Assembly: GCA_023614405.1 (NCBI GenBank)
Contig: CM042684.1
Location: forward strand, 209,938,941 to 210,002,940
Reading direction: 5' to 3'
DNA length: 64,000 bases
Source: Avena insularis
Taxonomy: Eukaryota > Streptophyta > Magnoliopsida > Poales > Poaceae
A program made the translations under genes and the position numbers. This document shows positions 1 through 12,245 of the stretch, piece after piece (the stretch's first letter is position 1; every line of letters begins with the position of its first letter). The notes below the pieces were generated by a model. The model was not told the DNA's origin and did no database searches. It worked only from the letters and a program-made list of their open reading frames with translations.

Positions 1-250
1 GAAGAAACATCTTTGAAGGATACCATATCTTTGGAGGAAGTTCAACTAGAAAGTGACCTCACCTATGAAGAAAAGCCTATCAAGATACTTGAGACCACAG
101 AAAGAGTCACAAGGACAAAGATTATCAAATTTTGCAAAGTGCAATGGAATCATCATTCCGAAGAGTAAGCAACATGTGAAAGAGATGATCTTGGAAGACC
201 ACCCTCACCTATTTGTTAGCCAATCCGAATCTCGAGGGAGATTCATTTAA
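1..250 (+). pseudogene. 3' end of Ty3/gypsy pol (integrase C-terminal region)
   Basis: Frame 1 reads from the window edge through a stretch containing EEKPIKILE, RVTRTKIIKF and KVQWNHHSEE, the pattern of the extreme C-terminus of grass Ty3/gypsy polyproteins, where the integrase tail contacts DNA or chromatin. An in-frame TAA at 166-168 and a shift to the next frame just after it (which continues with LEDHPHLF to a stop at 248-250) show it is broken. The stop lies 11 bases before the 3' LTR, as expected for the end of an internal domain. A purine-rich AAGGGG-containing tract at about 249-261 is the likely polypurine tract. The rest of the element lies upstream of the window. Family assignment is by pattern; the exact family is not named. 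Confidence 0.8.
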
Positions 251-261
251 GGGGTTAGATT

Positions 262-3200
262 TGTAACATCCCAAAAATCATGTTTCAAAAACTCATTCAT
301 TTCATCCTTGCATCATTCATTCACATAGGGTTTTTCTCAAAATCATTTAGAGGCAGAAGTTTGAGCTATGATTTCATGTGGGCAAATTGTCTCAATTGGC
401 CATCACCCTTTGGGATTTGATTGTCTATGAATTTGTTTGCTTGCCACCATGGTTGGAAAGGCTAGGTGAAGCTTTTAACCCAAGATTCAAAATTTAGAAA
501 TAGTTTCAAAACCCTATTTCCAATATTTGCAAACTAGAGCAAATCTCTGTTTACTTTGAAACCTAAGCTTGACCAAGCCCTTGCAAGGTAACCACTTAAT
601 TAGAATGACTGTTTTTGAACCCATAGAACCCTGCAAAAATCCCCAAAGCTGTTTGAATTCAAAAGGATTTGAATTCATATCAAATTCTATTCAGAAAATG
701 GAATTAGAAAAAGAAAAGGAATTCTCAAAAGAAAAGGGCCGAGCGGCCAGAATCTGGCCCAGCAGCGGATCAAGCCCAGCAAGCCCACCCGGGGATCTCC
801 TTTTCCTTCTCACACGCGCGAGCGCACGCGTTAAGTCGCTGACAGACAGACCCCACCGCCACCTCGCACTCTTCGCTGACGAGCGGGCCCGGTCCACGTC
901 GCCCTCGTCTTCCCCAGACCGCGCCGACGACCACGTCGCTGCAGCAGTGATGGCCGGTAATGGCGCGGCGTAAATGGGCATTTATCCTCGAGCGTTTCCT
1001 GTCGATTCCCCGGCTATAAGATCCTCTCTGCCTCGCGATCTTTTTCCCCCAAACACCTCACTCACTCCGCCACCAGGCTGTCCTCAATCAGCTTTGCCCC
1101 GCCGCAGACAGAGCCTCTCCGGCGATCGATTCCGGTGAGTCCAGAGCTCCCCTCTGCCTCTCGTTCTTACAATCTGACTCAGCGTGTCTTGGCGCACCTC
1201 CTGACCTCACTAGTCCGTCTTGTACTGCCCAGTCGCCGGTTCCACTTGACACCGCGAGCACCGACGGCGACATCTACTCCGACGAGTTTTTCGGAAGACA
1301 GACCCTCGCCTTTCGTTCACGCTCACTGCCGCCTTGACCGTGAATCTAACCGTGTCCTCGCCTTGCCTTGGGGTAATCCACAAGAACGCGTCCACGACCA
1401 CCCGACGCAATCGCCGCCCACGGCAACTCCGGCGAGCAATCTAGGATGACCCGGCGCGCTTGACCAACCGAAGTACGACGAAGCCGCGTGACCTCCGAGC
1501 CCGGTGAGCTACTCCTCTTTCTCCTTCTCCGTCTGCATCGCCGTAACGTCATCGATCGACGATTCGCCGCCGGTAGCCGCCGCTCCGCCGCGTTCTTGGC
1601 GAGAAATAATAACGTTAGATCAGATCGTGGCGCTAGGATAGATCCACTTAACCCAAGCGTTACGCGATCTGAGCCGCCAGATTTCATTTAGATCCAGCGG
1701 TCTCAGACGCTCGATCGAACCGAACGAGACGGGCGAATAAGAACATGACGCGTGGCTAGGTTAGATCTGAAAATAGAATTTAAAACAGATTTTGATCCAG
1801 TTTCAAATGCCAATATCTTTTGAATGCCACGTTGGATTTTGCAAACATTATACCGTTCGATTCAGAAAAACAAGACCTTTCTGCCTATCCTTTTGTTTAG
1901 CAAATAGTAACCATTAGTTTGGCTTAAATTACAGAAACTTGTTTGAGGCCTTTTTGAGTATAGATTTAGTTTAGTATTTTGTTTTAGGGTTATTTAAGTT
2001 GTCTTGGCTATTTTGTGACCTGTTTAGTTTCTGTATTCATGCACTTGCTTGGTTGAGTTTTCAAAAATCATCACTTGGTAGATTCATGCATGCATGCATT
2101 CATAATATTTTTGTTTGTATATATTTGTGTGTAATTGTGTGCTACAACTTTGTGTGTAGATTTTACTAGTGATTGTGATTGTGACAGTGCTACTCACACT
2201 ACCAAGGCAAGTGATATCTTCATGAATATTCCATACCTATATTTTATACTTGCATTAGATATATTTTGTTAGGACTTGCATGCTACTTTTTTCAATTGAT
2301 GATGGGAAATCCTATTTAGAATAGAATGCTAGAATTACTAGGAAAATTCCCTAAGGATAAGTTGCCATGCCATGCTTAGCCTAGCTACTAGAAAACAAGG
2401 GTGGTTTATATATTCACACTATGGAAAAATATTCTAAGTCTTTGGACTTGTGTTTTATTTTAACAAAACAACTAAGTTAATGAAACACCTGGGTGGATTG
2501 GAAGGAATGGTTTTTGTTGAGTGGTTCACAAGGCCATGGACTTGGCTTGTGTATCTCACTTGTGGATGGCCACCCAGGAACAAAGAGATTTGAGATGTCA
2601 TATGTTGAGAAGCTTCAAGTGCAACCACTTGGCATTATGGGCTCTGCCATGATCTTAGGATGCTAGAACTTAGTCTCTTGGACAGTGGGTGGTAGATGGG
2701 TTGATAGGTTGGAGCGTGTCCATTTGACTAAGGAAAGGCTACTGAAGGATCATGTCTTGGGAAACCAAGGCTTGTGGGGAAAGTGCACCACCTCTGCAGA
2801 GTGTAAAACCTAAGTACTTAGCCATGTCCCTGGTAAAGGACAATTTGAGCATCAAGACATGGAAACTTCAAGAATCTCATCACTCCAATTTCTGAATAAA
2901 ACTTGTGGGTGAACAAGGGTTAAAGGATCTTCAGTCTTTGATTGGTAGATGCCCTGAGTGGATCTTCAGTCTTTGATTGGTAGATACCTTGGGATAGTCT
3001 TTGCCAAACAAAAACTTAGTGTTTTCAAAAAGTTAAGGAAAAATCTATTTTGAGAAATGCAAGCCTAAGCTCCACCAGCCAAATGCATATAGTATTATAG
3101 TCCACTTAAAATATACTAAGGTATCACTTGCCAATACTATTCCAAAGTATTGACCCTCTGTGGCTGTAACTTATGATGTTGCAGGTTACTCTGATGATGA

Positions 3201-3461
3201 ATAGGAGTCATGAGTCTACACTAAACATGCTTGCCTGTGGCACATGAAGATGAAGACTTATGTTTATTTACATATTCCATAAACTCTTGTATTAGGCCTT
3301 TGGCCATGAGTTGTAAAAGACTATGTTTTATCTCTGGAATGACTGTAATAAACGACCTTTGTATCTGTGTACTTCATCTTAAACTGTGGATGCTGGCATT
3401 GATCCAGGGACTAGCATTGCAATCACAGGGATCTTTTCCTTTAATAACGAGGGATCTTACA
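262..3461 (+). repeat. 3' LTR of Ty3/gypsy element (3.2 kb)
   Basis: The LTR starts TGTAACATCCC directly after the pol end and finishes GGGATCTTACA. These termini are inverted complements with one mismatch in 11, which fixes both ends well. A GC-rich stretch at about 730-1700 holds a possible promoter (CTATAAG at 1014-1020). AATAAA at 3347-3352 is a possible polyadenylation signal, though the distance between the two would make the R region unusually long. Small open frames inside (for example 569-973) have no recognisable domain. The partner 5' LTR and the target duplication fall outside the window. The end abuts the minisatellite directly, so the element probably inserted into that array. 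Confidence 0.75.
1014..1020 (+). promoter_or_regulatory. Possible TATA box in gypsy LTR
   Basis: CTATAAG in a GC-rich context, followed about 60 bases later by a pyrimidine-rich leader. Plausible U3 promoter of the LTR; position is suggestive only. Confidence 0.35.
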
Positions 3462-6400
3462 CACATGCAATGACTCTGGTGGATCCATGTGGTTTAGGAA
3501 AGGAAGACACTTGCAAAGACACTAGTGGTAGTTTAGGAAAAGAACACACATGCAATGACTCTGGTGTATCAATGTGGTTTAGGAAAGGAACACAAATGCA
3601 ATGACTCTGGTGCTGGTTTCGGAAAGGAACACACATGCAATGACATCTGGTGGTGGTTTAGGAAAATAACACACATGCAATGACTCTGGTGGATCAATGT
3701 GGTTTAGGAAAGTAACACACATGTAATGAATCTAGTGTTGGTTTAGGAAAGGAAGACACATGCAATGTCTCTGGTGGTGGTTTAGGAAAAGAACACACAT
3801 GCAATGACTCTGTTGGATCCATGTGGTTTAGGAAAACAAGACACATGCAGTGACTCTGGTGGTGGTTTAGGAAAGGAATACACATGCAATGACTCTAGTG
3901 GATCCATGTGGTCTAGGAAAAGAAGACACATGCAAATGACTCTGGTGGTGGTTTAGGAAAAGAAGACACATGCAATGTCTTTGGTGGTGGTTAAGAAAAA
4001 GAATACACATGCAATGACTCTGGTGGATCAATGTGGTTTACGAAAGGAACACACATGCAATGACTCTAGTGGTGGTATAGGAGAGGAAGACACATGCAAT
4101 GACTATGGTGATGGTTAAGGAAAAGAACACACATGCGATGACTTTGGTGGATCCATGTGATTTAGGAAAGGAACACACATGCAATGACTCTAGTGGATCA
4201 ATGTGGTCTCGGAAAGGAACACACATGCAATGACTCTGGTGGTGGTTTAGGAAAAGAACACACATGTAATGACTCTGGTAGATCAATGTGGTCTAGGAAA
4301 GGAACACATATCAAATGACTCTAGTGGATCCACGTGGTTAAAGAACACACATGCAATGACTCTAGTGGATCAATGTGGTTTAGGAAAGGAACACACATGC
4401 AATGACTCTAGTGGTGGTTTAGGGAAGGAACGCACATGCAATGACATCTAGTGGTGGGTTAGGAAAAGAACACACATGCATTGACTCTGGTGGATCAATG
4501 TGGTTTACGAAAGGAACACACATGCAATGACTCTAGTGGTGGTTTAGGAAAGGAAGACACATACAATGACTCTGGTGGTGGTTTAGGAAACTAACACACA
4601 TGCAATGACTCTAGTGGATCCATGTGGGCTAGGAAAAGAAAACACATGCAATGACTCTAGTGGATCCATGTGGGCTAGGAAAAGAAAACACATGCAATGA
4701 CTCTGGTGGTGGTTTAGGAAAGGAACACACATGCAATGTTTCTGGTGGATCCATGTGGTCTAGGAAATGAAGACACATGCAATGACTCTGGTGGTTTAGG
4801 AAAATAAGACACATGCAATGAATCTAGTGGTGGTTAAGGAAAAAAAAGACATATGCAATGACTCTGGTGGATCAATGTGGTTTAGGAAAGGAACACACAT
4901 ACAATGACTCTAGTGGTGGTTTAGGAATGGAAGACACATGCAACGACTATGGTGGTGGTTTAGGAAAAGAACGCACATGCAATGACTCTGCTGGATCCAT
5001 GTGATTTAGAAAAGGAAGACACATGCAATGACTCTGGTGGATCCATGTGGTGTAGGAAAGGAACACACATGCAATGACATCTAGTGGATCCATGTGGTTT
5101 ATTAAAAGGACACACATGCAATAACATCTAGTGGATCCATGTGGTCTATGAAAAGAACATACATGCAATGACATCTAGTGGATCCATGTGGTTTATGAAG
5201 AGGACACACATGCAATGTTATTAGTGGGGAAATGTGGTTTATGAAAAGAACACACATGCAATGACATCTACTGGATCCATGTGGTTTATGAAAAGGACAC
5301 ACAAGCAATGTCATCTAGTGGATCCATGTGGTTTATGAAAACAACAGACATGCAACCACATATCGTGTATCCATGTGGTCTATGAAAAGAACACACAGGC
5401 AATGACATCTAGTGGATCCATGTGGTTTATGAAAAGAACACACATGGAATGTCATCTAGTGGATCCATGTGGTTTATGAAAAGGACATACATGTAATGTC
5501 ATCTAGTGGATCCATGTGGTCTATGAAAATAACATACAGGCAATGGCATCTGGTGGATCCATGTGATTTATGAAAAGAACACACATGCCATGACATCTAG
5601 TGGATCAATGTGGTTTATGAAAAGGAACACACATGCAATGACTCTGGTGGTGGTTTAGGAAAGGAACACACATGCAATGACTCTAGTGGTGGTTTAGGAA
5701 AGAAGACACATGCAACGACTATGGTGGTGGTTTAGGAAAAGAACACACATGCAATGACTCTGGTGGATCCATGTGATTTAGGAAAGGAACACACATGCAA
5801 TGACTCTGGTGGATCCATGTGGCCTAGGAAAGGAACACACATGCAATGACTCTGGTGGTGGTTTAGGAAAAGAACACACATGCAATGACTCTGGTAGATC
5901 AATGTGGTCTAGGAAAGGAACACATATCCAATGACTCTAGTGGATCCATGTGGTTTAGCAAAATAACACACATGCAATGACTCTAGTGGATCAATATGGT
6001 TTAGGAAAGGAACACACATGCAATGACTCTAGTAGTGGTTTAGTAAAGGAACACACATGCAATGACTCTGGTGGATCCATGTGGTTTAGGAAAATAAGAC
6101 ACATGCAATGACTCTGGTGGTGGTTTAGGAAAAGAACACACATGCAATGACTCTGGTGGATCAATGTGGTTTAGGAAAGGAACACACACACAATGACTTT
6201 GGTGGTGGTTTAGGAAAGGAACACACATGAAATGATATCTAGTGGTGGTTTAGGTAAAGAATGCACATGCAATGACTCTGGTGGATCAATGTGGTTTAGG
6301 AAAGGATCACCCATGCAATGATTCTAGTGGTGGTTTAGGAAAGGAAGACACATGTAATGACTTTGGTGGTGGTTTAGGAATAGAACACACATGCAATGCC

Positions 6401-7533
6401 TCTGGTGGTGGTTTAGGAAAGGAACACACATGCAATGTGTCTGGTGGATCCATGTGGTCTAGGAAAAGAAGACACATGCAATGACTCTGGTGGTGGTTTC
6501 GGAAAATAAGACGCATCCAATGACTATGGTGCTGGTTAAGGAAAAAATACATATGCAATGACTCTGGTGGATCAATGTGGTTTATGAAAGGAACACACAT
6601 GCAATGCCTCTGGTGGTGGTTTAGGAAAGGAAGACACATGCAACGACTATGGTGGTGGATTAGGAAAAGAATACACATGCAATGACTCTGGTGGATCCAT
6701 GTGATTTAGAAAAGGAACACACATGCAATGACTCTGGTGGATCCATGTGGTCTAGGAAAGGAACACACATGCAATGACTCTGGTGGTGGTTTAGGAAAAT
6801 AACACACATGCAATGACTCTGGTAGATCAATGTGGTCTAGGAAAGGAACACATATCCAATGACTCTAGCGGATCCATGTGGTTTAGGAAAAGAACACACA
6901 TGCAATGACTCTAGTGGATCAATGTGGTTTAGGAAAGGAACACACATGCAACGACTCTAGTGGTGGTTTAGGGAAGGAACGCACATGCAATGACATCTGG
7001 TGGTGCTTTAGGAAAAGAACACACATGCAGTGACTCTATTAGATCAATGTGGTTTAGGAAAGGAACACACATGCAATGGCTCTAGTGGTGGTTTAGGAAA
7101 GGAAGACACATACAATGACTCTGGTGGTGGTTTAGGAAAAGAACACACATGCAATGACTCTGGTGGATCCATGTGGTCTAGGAAAAGAAGACACATGCAA
7201 TGACTCTGGTGGTGGTTTAGGAAAAGAACACACATGCAATGACTCTAGTGGATCAATGTGGTCTAGGAAAGGAACACACATGCAATGACTCTAGTGGATC
7301 CATGTGGTTTAGGAAAAGAACACACATGCAATGACCCTGGTTGATCAATGTGGTTTAGGGAAGGACCACTCATGCAATGACTCTAGTGGTGATTTAGGAA
7401 AGGAAGACACATGCAATGACTATGGTGGTGGTTTAGGAAAAGAACACACATGCAATGACTATGGTGGATTCATGCAATTTAGGAAAGGAACACACATGCA
7501 ATGACACCGGTGGATCCATGTGGTTTAGTTTGA
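3462..7533. repeat. Minisatellite of 39-bp and 46/47-bp interleaved units
   Basis: About 4.07 kb of direct tandem repeats, roughly 90 units. The long unit (46-47 bp) contains ACACATGCAATGACTC, GGATCCATGTGG or GGATCAATGTGG, and TTTAGGAAAG. The short unit (39 bp) replaces the GGATC(C/A)ATGTGG segment by GGTGG. The two types are interleaved irregularly. Marker variants recur at about 0.8-0.9 kb (see findings), indicating a higher-order repeat. Unit cores match part of the 165-bp satellite at 55831-57384. Because 39 bp is 13 codons, short open frames appear on both strands (for example 6307-6678 minus); these are by-products and not genes. The last 40-odd bases fade into unique sequence around 7535-7580. 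Confidence 0.95.
5045..5640. repeat. Locally homogenised 47-bp sub-array
   Basis: Within the minisatellite this stretch consists almost only of the long unit, in a distinct form: GACATCTAGTGGATCCATG followed by TGGTTTATGAAAAG. TTTATG replaces TTTAGG and GACATCTAG replaces GACTCTGG. About 12 consecutive copies point to a recent local amplification of one variant. Confidence 0.85.
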
Positions 7534-7750
7534 AACATGCATTTTCCATTTTTTAAAGTAACACACATGCCTACTCTTTCTATTTTCTATTTGAATCCCT
7601 TATTCTGTCTTGCCCCTTGTTTTTTGATACTACTCAGTTTTGCCCTCTCTCTCGGTCACAAATCTCACAAAAGCCCAAACGTGTGCTTACTTTGGCTGCT
7701 ACGTCCTTATTGGGTGACACAAATGTCAGGCGGATCGTGCCCACCAACCG
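7534..7750. other. Unique sequence between minisatellite and acidic pseudogene
   Basis: About 220 bases with no recognised gene. A last degenerate trace of the repeat (ACACACATGC) occurs near 7561. It forms the left edge of the gene island and would be the 3' flank of the minus-strand acidic gene. Confidence 0.6.
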
Positions 7751-8351
7751 TTAATCCTCTATGATCCAACGGGCAGGATAACCCCTTCCTCCCTCCTCTT
7801 TTTTTTGCAGGGTATATCCGTGCCACCTCTCTATCCGTGCCACCGAAACTTTACCTCCATAAACAAATGAAAACCATCTAAAAAATAAATAAAATAAATG
7901 ATCATATTTTGAATCATCGTCGTCTTCGTCGCCGTCATGGTCCTTGCCATTGCTGCCGTCGATGTCCTCCTCTAATGACTCGTCACCGCCCCCTTCTTTG
8001 TATAAGCACTCTATCTCCTCGTTGGAGTCCTCCTCCTCCTCTTCGTAGTCCCACGTATGCACGCCACTCTCCTCCGCTTCTACCTCCAACTGATCTATGA
8101 ACACCTCCTCGTTGGCCGAGTCGGAGTCATCCAAATAATTGTTTCCTTTATTCTTCCTGGTCTTCCTCTCGTTCCTCTTCTTGTTCATACTCGCTGGTGT
8201 AACACATGACCCCATCCTGGCTGCTCCTTTGCGCTCGTCCGTTGCTGTAGGTACCGAATGCTCCTCCTGCACGGCTGATACGAGCTTCGACTTTGCGGTG
8301 TCCTAGAGTGCCGATGTCGATGGATCCTGGCATGGTCAGATACGACGTGCT
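7751..8351 (-). pseudogene. Acidic protein pseudogene, 3' part (5' part at 25868-25976)
   Basis: Minus-strand frame encoding a basic KKRNERKTRKNKG stretch followed by a long Asp/Glu-rich region (DDSDSANEE, YEEEEEDSNEE, GDEDDDD). If copia A and one copy of its GTGCT duplication are removed, this frame continues without a shift into 25873-25976, giving 234 codons from an ATG at 25976. Two in-frame stops interrupt it near the join: TGA at 8336-8338 (consistent with CGA) and TAG at 8303-8305 (consistent with CAG). The C-terminal 50 or so codons after the acidic run look less coding-like and might be intron or 3' flank. I do not recognise the family; acidic-plus-basic low complexity gives no function. 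It is divergent from the coiled-coil gene at 27280-28588. Confidence 0.6.
8347..8351. repeat. Target-site duplication GTGCT (left), copia A
   Basis: GTGCT immediately before LTR start TGGAGGAAAT; an identical GTGCT follows the right LTR at 25868-25872. Confidence 0.95.
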
Positions 8352-9646
8352 TGGAGGAAATATGTCCTAGAGGCAATCATAGAGATGATTGTATTTCATA
8401 TGTATCCATAAGTTTTTATAATGTTCCTTGAATATCCATATATCAGGAAACATGTATTGATTGGCAATTATATGAATTGTTTGTGAACTTTACTTGTATG
8501 GTTATCTAATAGTTGTCCCTAGTCGGAGTTCATGTGAGGACACACGTGAATATTAGACTAGCACATCGATTGGTTGATGACTATGTTTCGCAAGTCATAG
8601 ACACGGAGATGTCAAACCAATGATGTGGACACATGTTATGAACATGGGGTTGGACTGACCCAACTTGAGACTGGCAATAATACTTGCAGCTCTCTCTACA
8701 CATCGTGTACGTTTTGTCCTTAGACCCGAGATTGTCGCATATACTTGAGATGTGGATCGACCTACCTTGGGGCTATCAAACACTACTCCGTAACTAGGTA
8801 GCTATAAAGGTAGCTTTCGGGTTTGTCCTGATACATGCTGCAAGGCATTGGTCAATCAAGATGGGATTTGCCCCTCTCTACTTGAGAGAGATATCTCTGG
8901 GCCCCTCGAGTGATCGGATCTAGAAATGCATGGCCGTGCTACATATGGTTAAGAGTTAACCTGGTAAAGGGATTCCAAATCAAAGTATCGAGAAAGAGAG
9001 GTCAGCTTGGAGCTAGACCAAATATCATAGGGCAAAGGGAAAGACATGTACTCAACCTTGTGATGTTTCGTCCGAATGATCTTTATATGCATTTAGGAGT
9101 TGGCACGTCTTGCTAGAGGTCGCTACCAACTATTGACAGAGTAAGTGTACTCGTGTCATGTATATACGTGTATGAACCTATAGGGTCACAGACTTTAGGG
9201 ACTAGAAGCTTAATGAGGATTGGATCTAAATTAGACCAGGCTTAGGCTGCTAATGGGCTGCTAATGTAGAAGCCCACCAAGGATGCCTATATAAGAGAGA
9301 GTGAGGCGAGATGAATAGGGTTGAGCATTCCACCCAGCCGTCACTCCTCTCACGCCTGTCTTGCACGTGCGGACCTAGCAGTCTATCGTGTGACGTTCCA
9401 CTCCGGATGTGTGGATATCTCGGAGGTGTTGCTGCTGTAGCACTTGGACGAGCCGTGCATAGGGGAGCTGCTCGTGGGACGAGGACAAGGAGGAGATGTA
9501 GAACATCTACACTGCCGCTACATGTTTCATCGAGTTCCGCAACTGCGTGTCTAGTGGTAATCCCGTGATCTATGACAATAGTATTCCTGGTTGTCACGGT
9601 AGAAAATTTTGATTTTACGCTAGTGTAGCCTACCCGTGACCCCACG
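8352..9646 (+). repeat. Left (5') LTR of copia A
   Basis: 1295 bp, starting TGGAGGAAATATG and ending in CCCCACG (the right LTR ends CCCCACA). TATATAA at 9288-9294 is a good LTR promoter candidate and is present in the partner LTR at 25509-25515. The two LTRs differ at scattered sites along their whole length, more than the copia B pair do. Confidence 0.93.
9288..9294 (+). promoter_or_regulatory. LTR TATA box, copia A
   Basis: TATATAAGAGAGAG context, conserved in the partner LTR and in the solo LTR at 11478-11484. Confidence 0.7.
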
Positions 9647-9647
9647 G

Positions 9648-9660
9648 TGGTATCAGAGCC
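9648..9660 (+). other. Primer-binding site, copia A
   Basis: TGGTATCAGAGCC, one base after the LTR, complementary to the 3' end of plant initiator methionine tRNA, the usual copia primer. Confidence 0.92.
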
Positions 9661-10451
9661 GATGCTGTTCAGTCATAGGTTCAGGAAGTTTGCATATGGT
9701 GATGTGTAGATTGATATGAATGATGTGATCGTTTGTATGGCGGTGGTTCTGGATTGATCTAAGATCTTGCTTTCTGTGATCGTGATTCTAAGGTCTTCGA
9801 ATGACTTACCCCTACCGGTCGGTTTCCACCATCAGGGTAGATAGTGACACATATATCCATTTGAATCACACGAAGATCAATATGATTGATCGAATCGGGA
9901 ACTAGATCTGAATTGATGTACCGTGATCAAAGGAAATTGGTCAAATCGGGACAATAGTCGGTTTATGGTAAATTTGATTTGTCGATCAAAATCCTTAAAG
10001 AAAATCGTATAGATTTGATCTCTCATTTTTCACAATAGTCGGTTTTTTTTCATGACCTGCGTGTCGTGAGTAGGGAAACACGGCTGGAGCCAAATGTGTT
10101 GTCAATTATTGTAATGGCCTGCGTGCCAACTTGTGATGATCCCAATACCATGTAATTTTGATTACTAGCTGTTAGGAGTAATAGCTTGTATTAGTTCTTG
10201 GAGAACTCATCACTTGGAGGATGCTCACATAAAGCATGAAGATGGAGATCATCATGGTGGACAGGTTCTATGGTGATGGAGATCACCATGAGAAAATGGG
10301 CCATATCGTATCACATTTATATGAATGGTATTCTTATACGTTTTACTACTATGCATACTTAGATGATAGAAGTAGAACGACCCCTCAGAAAGTTTAAGTT
10401 AAACCATGCCCTCCCAACCAAACCTTGCACCATCCTATGCCCTGTACAATC
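9661..10451 (+). other. Untranslated leader of copia A, first part
   Basis: About 790 bases between PBS and the solo LTR without a plausible coding frame. Nothing else recognised. Confidence 0.6.
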
Positions 10452-10456
10452 GTTGG

Positions 10457-11842
10457 TGTTGGGAATATGCCCTAGAGGCAATCATGTATGATGTTATTCC
10501 CAATGTATTCATAAGGTTATGGTCCATGTATGAACTACTAATATGTATCATCGAATATGTGATTTGATTGTGGAACTATATATTCATGTTGTTCATACTA
10601 ATTGTCCTTAGCCATTGAGGTTGTGCTGGACACACAACTTAGACCAATGTGAAAGTCAGCAGATGACTAGGTTCCACTTGTCATGGGCATGGAGATGCTA
10701 TTCTGACTTACACGGATTCGGCTAAAGAGTTTAGCGAGTTGGACTGACCCATATTTAGGTGCAACGAACAAGTCGTCATTTGCATGTCTCAATCAATGTA
10801 ATCCTTAGACCTGAGGTTATTGCACAATCCGAGTTGAGGATCTCCGACTTAGGTTCTGCCAAACGTTGTTCCGTCACTGGGCAGTTATAAAGGTGGAGTT
10901 CGGGTCGACTGAGAATCAAGCTGCGTGATGTGAATAACCGAGATGGGATTTTGCCCCTCCATCCAGAGAGATATTCTCTGGGCCCTCTCGGAAGATATGA
11001 TTCGGAAAGCATGGCCATGCGCATCTCGGATAAGTGTTAACCGAGGCAGCCGACTAAGAGTTAGTCGGATGGATCACTTATCTCGGATCGAGAAAGAGAG
11101 TCGGACTATTTAAGGGATGACGATCATTCACCTATAGTCCGACAAGGTATATCGTGAGGCAAAAGGGACTCAGACGAAAGTCACATTGGAAGGTATGTTG
11201 TCATGACTTATTGGTACTTGGGAGTTGGCACGTTCTGCTAGGAGCCGCTACCAACTGATCGATCACGAGCGAGACTCAGAATCGTGTCCGGGTTACCATG
11301 AGCCTGTCGGGTCACACACTTAAGAGCAGGAGCCATTTGGTCTAGACCCAAACAGGAAACCTATTTGGGTTGGACCCAAATAGTGACATGGACTTAGTCA
11401 GCAAGTGAGACTTGTAGTGGCAAATATAGGCATTTTAGTGACTGGGCCACAAGTAAGTGGAGCCCACTTTCACTCCCTATATAAGATGGGGCGCAGGTGC
11501 TTAGAGTACAAGGTTAGGTCACTCCATGTGTTGGAAACCCTAGCTCCAGTCCAGTCCTATTGCCGCCGTACCGGACCTAGCAGTCCATCGCCGGCGCTCC
11601 TCCTCGTACGTGTGGATACTGGCGGAGGTGCTATACGTTCAGCACTTCGACGATCGTGAAGAAAGAACGGATCGTGGATCGTGGATCCGGAACGGATCGC
11701 GAGGACTGCACTGCATCAAGCGACGTGCTTCATCAATTCCGCAACTGCGTGTCTAGTGGTAATCCTCGTGGCCTTCTACCTGAGCTGGATCTTGGGATCA
11801 CCGCGTAGGAAAAAGTTTTGTTTTTCTCTGCGTGGCCCAATA
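10457..11842 (+). mobile_element. Solo copia LTR inserted in copia A leader
   Basis: A 1386-bp LTR starting TGTTGGGAATATGCCC and ending GGCCCAATA, flanked by the perfect duplication GTTGG (10452-10456 and 11843-11847). TATATAA at 11478-11484. No internal domain is present, so it is the product of LTR-LTR recombination of a once complete copia element. It shares the CCCTAGAGGCAATCAT block with copia A but is clearly a different family member. Small open frames within (11405-11659 and others) are not genes. Confidence 0.93.
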
Positions 11843-11847
11843 GTTGG

Positions 11848-12245
11848 TGGGTCTATGAAATTAGGGTGCCACAGTTTTCCTTGGCTGGATGGGTTTGTAT
11901 CGGATACTTACACGCATAAGGGTTGGTGAGCTTAACAAGGTCATCTTAACAGTTAAGGACCTTGGGGCATAAAGGTTAGGCACCTAGTTTTTACATAAAG
12001 ATGCCACCCAACAACAAGAGTCATATGTGATATGATTAGCAAGAGTTGCTTACCGATTTACCTTGTCTTCTAGCAGTGATGCTAAAGCTCACTAGTCGAC
12101 TTGTTAATTGTGGATCTTGAATCACTTAGTATCAATAGAGGGATGTTGATTTAAGTGGGAGTATATGCTATTAAATTGTTTAATATGTTTTACTCTTTCA
12201 TGGTTACATGGCTTAGTATTTTGCATGTTTTTATGTTGTAGATTA
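11848..12245 (+). other. Untranslated leader of copia A, second part
   Basis: Continuation of the leader after the solo LTR up to the gag start. No gene seen. Confidence 0.6.

Noticed and set aside
569..1691. Open frames in the GC-rich part of the gypsy LTR
   Set aside because: Lie wholly within LTR boundaries, overlap on both strands and have no domain; explained by GC-rich composition.
3462..7533. CRISPR-like array or repeat-protein genes in the minisatellite
   Set aside because: Units are contiguous variants with no unique spacers, in a plant nuclear context. The open frames arise because 39 bp is 13 codons; they switch frame at every 46/47-bp unit.
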